64,000 nucleotides of DNA from assembly GCF_000188295.1 (NCBI RefSeq), contig NZ_GL831112.1:218560-282559 (forward strand). Direction: 5' to 3'. Below are positions 45,102 through 51,919 of the stretch, in pieces. The position numbers were made by a program, and so were the translations under genes. Source of the stretch: Streptococcus vestibularis ATCC 49124 (GTDB lineage Bacteria > Bacillota > Bacilli > Lactobacillales > Streptococcaceae). Below the pieces are notes generated by a model. That model was not told the DNA's origin, ran no database searches, and worked only from the letters and a program-made list of their open reading frames with translations. The stretch's first letter is position 1. Every line of letters starts with the position of its first letter.

Positions 45102-45308
45102 ATGGCTACTGAATTAAATTTATCTGCTACCCAGTTCTTTATCCTAGTTACTGTTTTATCGATCGCCCTAACCGTTTTATGGCTTAAAAAGAGCTATTTT
45201 CAGCTTGATATAGAGCCTAAAACTGATACCGTGACAGATAACACCACGCGCAACGTAGGCACACGCTACGGGGCTTATATTCAAGCTCAAGGCAAGTATT
45301 ACAACTAG
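45102..45308 (+). CDS. small membrane-anchored island protein
   Basis: 68 residues; an N-terminal helix (FFILVTVLSIALTVLWL) followed by a polar tail rich in Thr/Asp and ending YIQAQGKYYN. Its N-terminal plan mirrors the preceding gene (LxxTQ-hydrophobic helix), so the two may be divergent duplicates. Function unknown. Confidence 0.65.
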   Translation: MATELNLSATQFFILVTVLSIALTVLWLKKSYFQLDIEPKTDTVTDNTTRNVGTRYGAYIQAQGKYYN

Positions 45309-45321
45309 GAAGGCGCGTGCT

Positions 45322-45555
45322 ATGACAGAAATTATTGACCTTTTTGGACGGAATAAAGAGCTAGAAACACTAAGCACAACTCTAGTTACAATTACGGATA
45401 TGGAAGATACGGATACGGACGTTGTTCCGGAAATTGTCGAGATCATTAAGCGACTACTGGATATCATTAAAACACAACAACAATCTATAGAGAAACTAGC
45501 TTATATAGCAGAGAAAACAATACAACTAGAAAGAGGTGTAAATGATAAGAAATAG
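45322..45555 (+). CDS. hypothetical island protein, 77 residues
   Basis: An acidic helical protein (ITDMEDTDTDVVPEIVEIIK) with a coiled-coil-like C-terminus (LLDIIKTQQQSIEKLAYIAE). It overlaps the next gene by 14 nt. No family recognised. Confidence 0.65.
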   Translation: MTEIIDLFGRNKELETLSTTLVTITDMEDTDTDVVPEIVEIIKRLLDIIKTQQQSIEKLAYIAEKTIQLERGVNDKK

Positions 45556-45883
45556 ACTACAAGAGGCGGAAATGGCAGTCTTAGTAATCCTAAAGAAAGG
45601 GCGTCCTAACGCTACGACTGGCGGAGAGATAGCCACTATCACGGGTTACAACTCCCGCCTAATTTCTAGTGCAATCAGTAACTTAGTTATTCGCTATGGT
45701 GTTCCTATCATTGGTGCTAGGGTTGGTACTCGTAATGGTTACTATATAGCTGAAACCAGAGAGGAACTATTAGAGGGGCTTAGATCTCTTGAAAACCAAG
45801 TCAAGAATGAACAGAAAAGATTAGACATTTTAAAGTCTATCGAAGACGTGACTGCATACGAGAAAATACTAGAAAGGGGATAA
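45542..45883 (+). CDS. winged-helix-like island protein
   Basis: 113 residues. LQEAEMAVLVILKKGRPNAT then GGEIATITGYNSRLISSAIS and NLVIRYGVPIIGARVGTRNG read as a winged helix: helix-turn-helix plus a Gly-containing wing ending in GYYIAET. A coiled-coil tail follows. It is probably a DNA-binding protein for replication or early control; the exact family is not recognised. Confidence 0.65.
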   Translation: MIRNRLQEAEMAVLVILKKGRPNATTGGEIATITGYNSRLISSAISNLVIRYGVPIIGARVGTRNGYYIAETREELLEGLRSLENQVKNEQKRLDILKSIEDVTAYEKILERG

Positions 45884-45884
45884 T

Positions 45885-46157
45885 ATGCACGTTTTAAGTG
45901 AAGAATTCGAAGACAAACTACTTCGAATCATTGACAATCGTTTTGAAGACTTTCTTAAAGCCATTTCCAAACATGATAACAAACAGTTAGATCTAATATC
46001 TGCCCAGAAAGTACAAGACGAATTAGGGGTAAGTTATAACACCCTAAGACGTTGGGAAGAAGCGGGACTTAAACGCTATCAAGCCCCAGTAGAGGGGACA
46101 CGCAAAGTGTATTACCTTAGAAGTAGTATTTATGCATTTATGGGGAATGAAAGTTAG
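45885..46157 (+). CDS. MerR-like helix-turn-helix protein, excisionase candidate
   Basis: 90 residues. The C-terminal half is a MerR/Xis-type helix-turn-helix (LISAQKVQDELGVSYNTLRR WEEAGLKRYQ), followed by a wing with RKVYYLRSS. SaPI-type islands carry small DNA-binding excisionases of this kind. It starts 1 nt after the previous stop. Role inferred from fold and size. Confidence 0.65.
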   Translation: MHVLSEEFEDKLLRIIDNRFEDFLKAISKHDNKQLDLISAQKVQDELGVSYNTLRRWEEAGLKRYQAPVEGTRKVYYLRSSIYAFMGNES

Positions 46158-46172
46158 AAAGAGGGTGCAAGT

Positions 46173-47030
46173 ATGTCTATCTACGAAAGCAAGGGTTTTG
46201 GTAATGATTTACATTTATTCGATAAACAAGCACCCTTTGACTATGTTGCAGAACGTAGACCTATGAAAGTGCCACAAGGTGAAAATATCGACGATTTTAA
46301 GCGCAGTTCCGCCCCTTACTGTATTACTGGCAAGGTGAAACAAGACGAGAACGGCAACTACAAACGCAATAATGCTAGCTTAGTTTATCGTGACTTGATT
46401 TTCTTGGACTATGACGAGCTAGAGGCTAATATAGACTTTCCTAGCGTGGTCGATAACGCCTTACACGGGTATTCTTATATAGCTTACCCAACTATTAAGC
46501 ACACGGCTAATAAGCCACGTTATAGGCTTGTGGTGAAACCTAGCGACGCAATGAACGAGCAGACCTATAGGCAGACTGTCCAAGAGATAGCGGACAAAAT
46601 CGGGCTACCTTTCGACAGTACAAGTCTAACATGGTCGCAGTTACAAGGGTTACCAGTAACCACTGGAGACCCTGCTGATTATGAAAAGATAGTAAATAGA
46701 GGGCGTGATTATCCCGTTGCAAATACAGTTACGGCTATTCAGAAACCACACTATCACACACCACGCCAAAGCGGTAATAAAACAATCACCATGCGCGTGC
46801 TTGATACCCTATTACATGGCTTTGGTGACGAGGGTGGGCGAAATGTTGCGGTAACTAAGTTTGTAGGGTTATTGTTATCAAAATATGTAAAGGCAGATAT
46901 CCCTACCGCCTATGAACTGACAATGATAGCTAATAAGGTTACTGATAAGCCTTTATCTAGCAATGAGATAGATAGGACTTTTAGGAGTATCTTAACTTCG
47001 GAAATGAGAAAGAGAGGTATCGAGCCATAG
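46173..47030 (+). CDS. primase-polymerase (AEP type) with PriCT-like C-terminus
   Basis: 285 residues. The archaeo-eukaryotic primase core shows LIFLDYDE (metal-binding Asp pair, about residue 74) and KPRYRLVVKP. The C-terminal third (RNVAVTKFVGLLLSKYVKAD) matches a primase C-terminal helical domain. It should prime replication of the excised island at its own origin. Its TAG stop at 47028 overlaps the presumptive AUA start of the helicase gene by two bases. Confidence 0.82.
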   Translation: MSIYESKGFGNDLHLFDKQAPFDYVAERRPMKVPQGENIDDFKRSSAPYCITGKVKQDENGNYKRNNASLVYRDLIFLDYDELEANIDFPSVVDNALHGYSYIAYPTIKHTANKPRYRLVVKPSDAMNEQTYRQTVQEIADKIGLPFDSTSLTWSQLQGLPVTTGDPADYEKIVNRGRDYPVANTVTAIQKPHYHTPRQSGNKTITMRVLDTLLHGFGDEGGRNVAVTKFVGLLLSKYVKADIPTAYELTMIANKVTDKPLSSNEIDRTFRSILTSEMRKRGIEP

Positions 47031-48439
47031 AAAAAGAAGAACTACAAGAATTTGAAGATAAATTATCACAAGTTGAACAGTCGTTTTTTGGACCTGCATT
47101 TAGAACGAAAAAAGGCAAAGATGGGGAAGAATATGTTACTAGCAGTCCCTACAATGTCAGTAAGGTTTTTGAATTTCATGACAATATCTTTAAAGGTATT
47201 AAATACAATGAATTTGAAAGAACTATCGAAGTCACAAAGACACTCCCTTGGTCTAAGGAAAAGGGGTTATGGACAAGCGAGCAGACAAACCTTTGTATCG
47301 CCTTTATTGATGAAAAATATAGGTTTACACCTCGAAAAGAACACATAGAAGTAGCCATTACCGCATTGGCTAAAAAGAACACCTACCACCCTATTAAGCA
47401 ACGTATCGAAAGCCAAAAATGGGATGGTAAACCAAGAGGGGAACGCTATTTTATCGACTTATTAGGGTGTGCTGACAATTCCTATAACAGAGAAATTGCT
47501 AAGGTATGGCTGACGGGGCTCATGGCTAGGGTTTATCTCGAAAAAGTTAAGTTTGAAGTTGTCCCTATTTTAATTGATAAAAGGCAAGGGACTGGGAAAA
47601 GCACTGTAACTAAGCGATTGCTTCCAGATTATCACACCGATTCAGAAATAACGTTTGGTAAACGTGATAGCGATTATCAAAAAATACAAGCTAATGCCAT
47701 TATTGAATTAGGGGAACTGAAAGGAATGTCAAAAGCAGAAATTGAAACGGTTAAAAGTTTTATTTCTTCGGATAGTGACACTTATCGTGACCCTTACGAG
47801 CGTAAGGCTACCCCACACCCTAGGCATTGTGTTTTTATTGGGACGGCTAACAAGAAATCTTTTCTTAAGGATAGCGGAACAGAAAGGCGTTTCTTCCCTA
47901 TTGAATGTGGTATTAATGATGTGAAGCAACACCCTATGGATATTGAAGAAAATTACTTCTTACAAGTACTTGCTGAGGCGAAAGTTTGGTTTGATAAAGG
48001 AGAGCCACTCACACCGTCTAAAAAGTTAATGGAAAAGCTGACCGATATCCAAGAAAATTATAAGGTCGAAGATGTGGATAAAGAGATCATTAAGCAATTA
48101 CTGAATGAATTTAAAATCGTTGAGGGTTGGGATAGTCTTTCACAATATGAACAACGACAATATGTTTTAAAACAACTAGGAGAGCCCCTAGATGGTGGCG
48201 TAAATGCATATAGCGATTACCCAGCTATACAGACGGATAGTCTAATTCAATTCACAAGCCCCAATCATATCGCTTACCTTGCTTTCAATCAAAACCCAAA
48301 CCGAGGTGGAAAAACCTTGATTTCTCAAAAAATACGCGACTTTTTAGATAATGACGACGGATGGAGAAAGGGAGAACAACCTACACAAAGAAGATTGTTT
48401 AAAGGTGGCACTCCAGTATCTTACTATGAACGAATTTAA
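47027..48439 (+). CDS. VapE-like (D5/SF3-type) replicative helicase with non-canonical start
   Basis: The open frame runs from 47027 and encodes 470 residues with DKRQGTGKSTVTKRL as Walker A, IIELGELKGM as Walker B region and FIGTANKKSFLKDSGTERRF as sensor region: virulence-associated protein E family. The region before the first ordinary start (TTG 47366) is clearly coding (EFEDKLSQVEQSFFGPAFRT), and an AGAGAGG SD lies about 10 nt before ATA 47027. So translation probably starts at AUA, or the start is mutated. A 358-residue product from 47366 would lack the N-terminal domain. Confidence 0.82.
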   Translation: MEKEELQEFEDKLSQVEQSFFGPAFRTKKGKDGEEYVTSSPYNVSKVFEFHDNIFKGIKYNEFERTIEVTKTLPWSKEKGLWTSEQTNLCIAFIDEKYRFTPRKEHIEVAITALAKKNTYHPIKQRIESQKWDGKPRGERYFIDLLGCADNSYNREIAKVWLTGLMARVYLEKVKFEVVPILIDKRQGTGKSTVTKRLLPDYHTDSEITFGKRDSDYQKIQANAIIELGELKGMSKAEIETVKSFISSDSDTYRDPYERKATPHPRHCVFIGTANKKSFLKDSGTERRFFPIECGINDVKQHPMDIEENYFLQVLAEAKVWFDKGEPLTPSKKLMEKLTDIQENYKVEDVDKEIIKQLLNEFKIVEGWDSLSQYEQRQYVLKQLGEPLDGGVNAYSDYPAIQTDSLIQFTSPNHIAYLAFNQNPNRGGKTLISQKIRDFLDNDDGWRKGEQPTQRRLFKGGTPVSYYERI

Positions 48440-48704
48440 AACTACACAAAAACTACACAGAAACTACAACCAATACTACAACCCAAAACACTGGTATTAT
48501 AGGCTTTATACTATATTGTAGTTTTAGTAGTATTAAATATCATAGATAATAATATATAGATATTTGTATAGCGTGTAAAAAATAAAAGTCTTTTGCCAAA
48601 ACTAAAACTACAAAAACTACAAATTGACCTAAACCCTTGATACTACTGGTTTTTTTAAGTAGTTTTACTTGTAGTTATTGAGCTTTTTTAAAACTAAAAC
48701 TACA
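48438..48704. other. iteron array, putative island replication origin
   Basis: AAAACTACA units occur at 48438, 48449, 48461 (AAACTACA), 48604, 48613 and 48696, with inverted copies near 48518 and 48658-48676. They flank an AT-rich core at about 48530-48570. This follows the helicase directly, where SaPI origins lie. No gene in this 326-nt gap. Confidence 0.65.
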
Positions 48705-48765
48705 AATTTCAGAGAAAGATATAACTTTCTAGCTAATCATACCGATTAAGAAAAGGAGAACAACC

Positions 48766-49041
48766 ATGACATTCAAATTATTCAGCGACAATGCTAAATC
48801 ATTCACTTTCAAACATGACTTTGAAACTATGGATCATGCCAAAGTATCATCTACTGCTATCCTTGGTTACATGGTCGGAACGTATGAACAACAGCCAACA
48901 GAGATCACAATCGGCGGGAACGAGGCTAACAACACCTTTACAATGGTTGTTAAGTATGTGGAAGATGAAGACCTTACAAAGGTGTTTAACCGTATTTGTG
49001 ATAGCTTTGAGAGCTATTCTAAGGGTTGCAGTGAAGCATAG
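48766..49041 (+). CDS. hypothetical island protein, 91 residues
   Basis: A soluble, acidic protein beginning MTFKLFSDNAKSFTFKHDFE, with a beta-rich middle (EITIGGNEANNTFTMVVKYV) and helical end. Good SD AAAAGGAG. Found just after the putative origin. No family recognised. Confidence 0.7.
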   Translation: MTFKLFSDNAKSFTFKHDFETMDHAKVSSTAILGYMVGTYEQQPTEITIGGNEANNTFTMVVKYVEDEDLTKVFNRICDSFESYSKGCSEA

Positions 49042-49099
49042 GTGATGAAGCGCTTGGGTTATCTGAGCGCTTTTAACTAGTATAAAGAGAGGATAAATC

Positions 49100-49522
49100 A
49101 TGGAACTTATGGCAATCAATGAAAAGCAGACAATTAAGAACGCTAAAAAGAAGTTGCGAGAATACCCACGATGGCGAGAGATTGCACACGATAGCGCTGA
49201 ACAGCGTATAACGGCAAATTATACCTTTGAGCCACGTTCTAAGAACAATAACCGCAGTAACATTGTTGAGACACTGGCAGTAAGACGAATGAATGCCATA
49301 AATGAGCTGGAAGCTATTGAGGAAGCACACAGAAACATCGTTGATAAACGCTACAGGGTTATTATCTATCGCCGTTTCTTGCAACACCCACCAGCACCAA
49401 ACTGGGTTATCGCTCAAGAATTGGGCTATGCTAAAACAAGATTCCAAGAGCTAGTTAACCTTGCTTGTTTAGCTTTTGCTGAAAATTATCGAAACGGTGA
49501 ACTTGTTGATTTGCTTGAATAG
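49100..49522 (+). CDS. ArpU-like transcriptional regulator
   Basis: 140 residues resembling the ArpU/RinA-type late-gene activators of Gram-positive phages. Basic helical N-terminus (KNAKKKLREYPRWREIAHDS), a middle LxxEAIEEAHRNI-type segment, and a sigma-like helix-turn-helix near the end (PAPNWVIAQELGYAKTRFQE). In satellites such regulators drive the late or packaging genes. It precedes the zinc-ribbon protein directly. Confidence 0.75.
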   Translation: MELMAINEKQTIKNAKKKLREYPRWREIAHDSAEQRITANYTFEPRSKNNNRSNIVETLAVRRMNAINELEAIEEAHRNIVDKRYRVIIYRRFLQHPPAPNWVIAQELGYAKTRFQELVNLACLAFAENYRNGELVDLLE

Positions 49523-50053
49523 TTGGGTTGCCCTAATATAGGGCGTGGTGTCAAAGTGATAGAAATTGAATTAAAGGTGTTTATAGACGTTCTCAAAGCT
49601 AATAACCTAACCAAAGCAAAGCTAGCAAACGGCAAAGCTAGGGTATGGCTAGACTTGGATAAGTTGACCATAGTTTATAACGGTCAAGAAACGCCCCTAA
49701 AACGGCAGTCATTAAATTATGGAGGCTATCGCTATTATTTATATTGCCCTAACTGTGGAGAGGCTAGAACGAGCTTATATTGGTATTGTGAAGACTTGTC
49801 ATGTCGTAAGTGTCTAGGGTTGCATAATAGAACATTAAACCGAAGTAAGACCGATTGTGTTTATTACTGGGAGCAGGCAGTCAAGGAAGCTCAAAAGATA
49901 GTACCAGGATATGAGGCAAAGGACTACTTAACACCCGATTTTCCCGATAAGCCAAAAGGAATGCACTGGAAAACTTATTACAAGCATAGAGCTAAGTATT
50001 ATCAATATTGGCGCAAAGGTGAAGACTTATGGTTAAGTGGTATTAAACTATGA
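49523..50053 (+). CDS. zinc-ribbon island protein
   Basis: Up to 176 residues from TTG 49523 (immediately after the previous stop); GTG 49556 would give 165. A two-CxxC zinc ribbon (YCPNCGEARTSLYWYCEDLS then CRKC) lies near the middle, followed by a basic, Tyr-rich C-terminus (KTYYKHRAKYYQYWRKGEDL). It is probably a nucleic-acid binding protein. Its place between an ArpU regulator and the non-coding repeats suggests a late or packaging role; not recognised further. Confidence 0.7.
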   Translation: MGCPNIGRGVKVIEIELKVFIDVLKANNLTKAKLANGKARVWLDLDKLTIVYNGQETPLKRQSLNYGGYRYYLYCPNCGEARTSLYWYCEDLSCRKCLGLHNRTLNRSKTDCVYYWEQAVKEAQKIVPGYEAKDYLTPDFPDKPKGMHWKTYYKHRAKYYQYWRKGEDLWLSGIKL

Positions 50054-50900
50054 TATGATCTTGATTTTTCGTAACGTTTCGAAATTTGTGCACGTTCTCA
50101 ATTTTTCTAGTTACTCTTTACATGGAGCGGTGAACGTTCTTAACACCCTAATTATAGGGAAATGTTGGTAAATGTTGGAATAAAACACCACTATATTATT
50201 GGAAAATATGGGAATGGAAACCATAAATGTTAGAAAATATTAGAATGAAACGCTCTTTACCCTGATTGTGGGAGGCGGTGCAGGTTGCTTTATAAACGGT
50301 ATTTGTATTTTAGTTGCGGTACTTGTCTAGATATCCACAGGCACTATAAGAAGTTTTTGAAGTATACTAAAAAAAGGTGATAGCTTTTGGCTGAATGGTT
50401 CGAGATTGTGAGACAATATGAAGTGGTGTGCAATTTACAAAACAAACAAATACTACATATTAGACGGTTTGAATGTTAAAAAAAGCTAGATATATCAAGG
50501 ATTTAAGTAAGCAGAGCGTTCCAAAAAAAGGTGCGATAAATGGAGTGCGTGGTATAAAAAGTTGAAAAAAGTTGATATAAAACGCCTTAATTGTTGGAAA
50601 ATGTCGGTATAAAACACCACTATAACGTTCTTAATACGCCCTAGACAAAGAATAGTCCGATAACATTCGGGCTATTTTTAAATACACCCCCGCCCCTATA
50701 TTGCCGTCTGGAGAGCCACTACAAGGTGTTGTCTTACATCACGCGCAATTTTTTCCATTTTTTTATAGGGTGTCTATACCAATTACTTTAATTAGGGAAT
50801 ATAATTTAAAAAGCCTTGATAAAAGAGGCTATAAAATATATAATGATGTTGTATAGGAACACATATTCTTGTACAGTATTTATTAAAGGGGGAAATTAAA
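50054..50900. other. 847-nt non-coding segment with repeats, terminator and GC-rich patch
   Basis: Contents: degenerate repeats around 50158-50260 and 50566-50623; a 30-codon ORF from TTG 50387 (to 50479, MAEWFEIVRQYEVVCNLQNK onward, SD AAAGGTGAT) that looks like the start of a lost gene; a terminator at 50651-50680 (AATAGTCCGA with TCGGGCTATT, then T5); and a C-rich patch at 50687-50697 unlike its surroundings. No full gene seen. Confidence 0.6.
50816..50844 (+). promoter_or_regulatory. promoter of the antitoxin-like/GNAT pair
   Basis: TTGATA, 17-nt spacer, TATAAT: an independent strong promoter, so the pair can be expressed while the island is repressed. Confidence 0.75.
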
Positions 50901-51065
50901 ATGGCAACTAAAAGTTTCACCACAGATTTAACTTTTAATAGACGTTCTGCTGATAATTTAATTTCTGCTTTATCAGAAACTCGTAAATTTAAACGCTCAA
51001 AAGATGTTAAAGCGAGTGATATTCAAAATTTAGAAGAAATCAGATCAATGTTTAAAAAAGGATAA
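50901..51065 (+). CDS. antitoxin-like small protein
   Basis: 54 residues, basic and helical: MATKSFTTDLTFNRRSADNL, ISALSETRKFKRSKDVKASD, IQNLEEIRSMFKKG. The beginning looks like a beta strand for ribbon-helix-helix DNA binding. SD AAAGGGGG. It lies 6 nt upstream of a GNAT acetyltransferase, the arrangement of type II toxin-antitoxin pairs with GNAT toxins. Role inferred from context. Confidence 0.65.
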   Translation: MATKSFTTDLTFNRRSADNLISALSETRKFKRSKDVKASDIQNLEEIRSMFKKG

Positions 51066-51071
51066 ATAGGT

Positions 51072-51650
51072 GTGTATAAAGTAATATCGTTGACTAATCT
51101 AATAGAAGCATTAGATAAGGAAGAGTTGGAAAAAGTAATCTTAAGTTTTAAAAGCAACTCAGCGCCTCCCAACGATATTGAAATTTTTTTACATAAAAAG
51201 GCAATTCAGTTTGAAAGAGCTGCTATCGCTTCGACTTATTTAGTTTTTGAAAGAGAAACCAATATTTTAGTTGGCTTCTTTTCTTTAGCGAACAAACCCT
51301 TAACAATGTCAAAGAGAAATTTTGACGCTTTAAGTAATAATCAACAAAATAAGTTAAAGCAACATGGACGTGCTATAGGACAAAAGTTTCAAATTAATAG
51401 CTACTTGATTGGTCAGTTAGGAAAAAATTTTTCTAAGGACGCTTCAAATTTAATTACTGGAGGAGATTTATTAACTTTAGCTTTTGATAAAGTTGAAGAG
51501 GCTTCTAATATTATACGTGCAAAATATGTATGGTTAGAATGTGAAAATCACCCTAAGTTAATTAATTTTTATAGCTCTTTTGGTTTTAAAACAATCGCCC
51601 CTAATGCTTCTAAAGATGAATTAGTGGTAATGATATTAAAAATTAAGTAA
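51072..51650 (+). CDS. GNAT-family acetyltransferase, candidate toxin
   Basis: 192 residues from GTG 51072. A GNAT fold with strand LVFERETNILVGFFSLANKP, an acceptor loop, an acetyl-CoA binding-like segment near QINSYLIGQLGKNFSKDASN and the C-terminal LECENHPKLINFYSSFGFKT. GNAT toxins acetylate aminoacyl-tRNA, while island acetyltransferases can also be anti-phage or accessory enzymes. Low-GC codon use like its neighbour. It is the last gene before the right attachment site. Confidence 0.75.
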   Translation: MYKVISLTNLIEALDKEELEKVILSFKSNSAPPNDIEIFLHKKAIQFERAAIASTYLVFERETNILVGFFSLANKPLTMSKRNFDALSNNQQNKLKQHGRAIGQKFQINSYLIGQLGKNFSKDASNLITGGDLLTLAFDKVEEASNIIRAKYVWLECENHPKLINFYSSFGFKTIAPNASKDELVVMILKIK

Positions 51651-51671
51651 TAACATTGATAAAATATAATT

Positions 51672-51697
51672 AAAAGACACCTAGAACGGTGTCTTTT
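51672..51697. terminator. terminator after the GNAT gene
   Basis: AAAAGACACC pairs with GGTGTCTTTT around a 6-nt loop. A second terminator follows at 51724-51746 (ATACCC with GGGTAT, then eight T). Together they isolate the island from the host gene. Confidence 0.85.
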
Positions 51698-51867
51698 CTT
51701 GCCTGCTAAACTCGTAGTGATTGATACCCTAACGGGTATTTTTTTTGCTTTCCTTTTTGCTAACTTTTGAGGTAAGCAAACGGCAACTTATGGGGTGTGA
51801 ATTACTAAAATAGCTCACAAAATCGCTTTGTTATCACTCTAATAAAACCCTGTGGAAAAGTAGTGTG

Positions 51868-51882
51868 ATTATGTGTTATAAT
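51868..51882. repeat. right attachment site core
   Basis: ATTATGTGTTATAAT, identical to 41552-41566. It contains an extended -10 (TGTGTTATAAT) that serves the HAD gene starting at 51920. The inner flank (about 51744-51780) has TTTTTGCTAACTTTT and GTAAGCAAAC, like the left flank. Confidence 0.7.
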
Positions 51883-51919
51883 TTATTTTATCATAAAATG
51901 TTAGAAGGAGGGGAGCTCT

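Larger units (their letters stand above)
41552..51882. mobile_element. integrated phage satellite (PICI-like island)
   Basis: A roughly 10.3-kb element between direct repeats of ATTATGTGTTATAAT. Order: integrase and CI (minus), then Cro, about seven small early genes, prim-pol, VapE-like helicase, iterons, ArpU-like regulator, zinc-ribbon protein, a repeat-rich non-coding segment and an antitoxin-like/GNAT pair (plus). Replication and regulation genes without capsid, tail or lysis genes match the phage-inducible chromosomal island plan of Gram-positive hosts. No terminase or packaging gene is recognised. Confidence 0.8.

Noticed and set aside
47052..47348. 98-codon ORF overlapping the start of the island helicase
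   Set aside because: The other frame encodes the N-terminal domain of the VapE-like protein and this frame has no SD and unnatural composition.
48437..48710. CRISPR-like array (regular AAAACTACA repeats)
   Set aside because: Units are only 9 bp, irregularly spaced and in both orientations; fits replication iterons, not CRISPR repeats with spacers.
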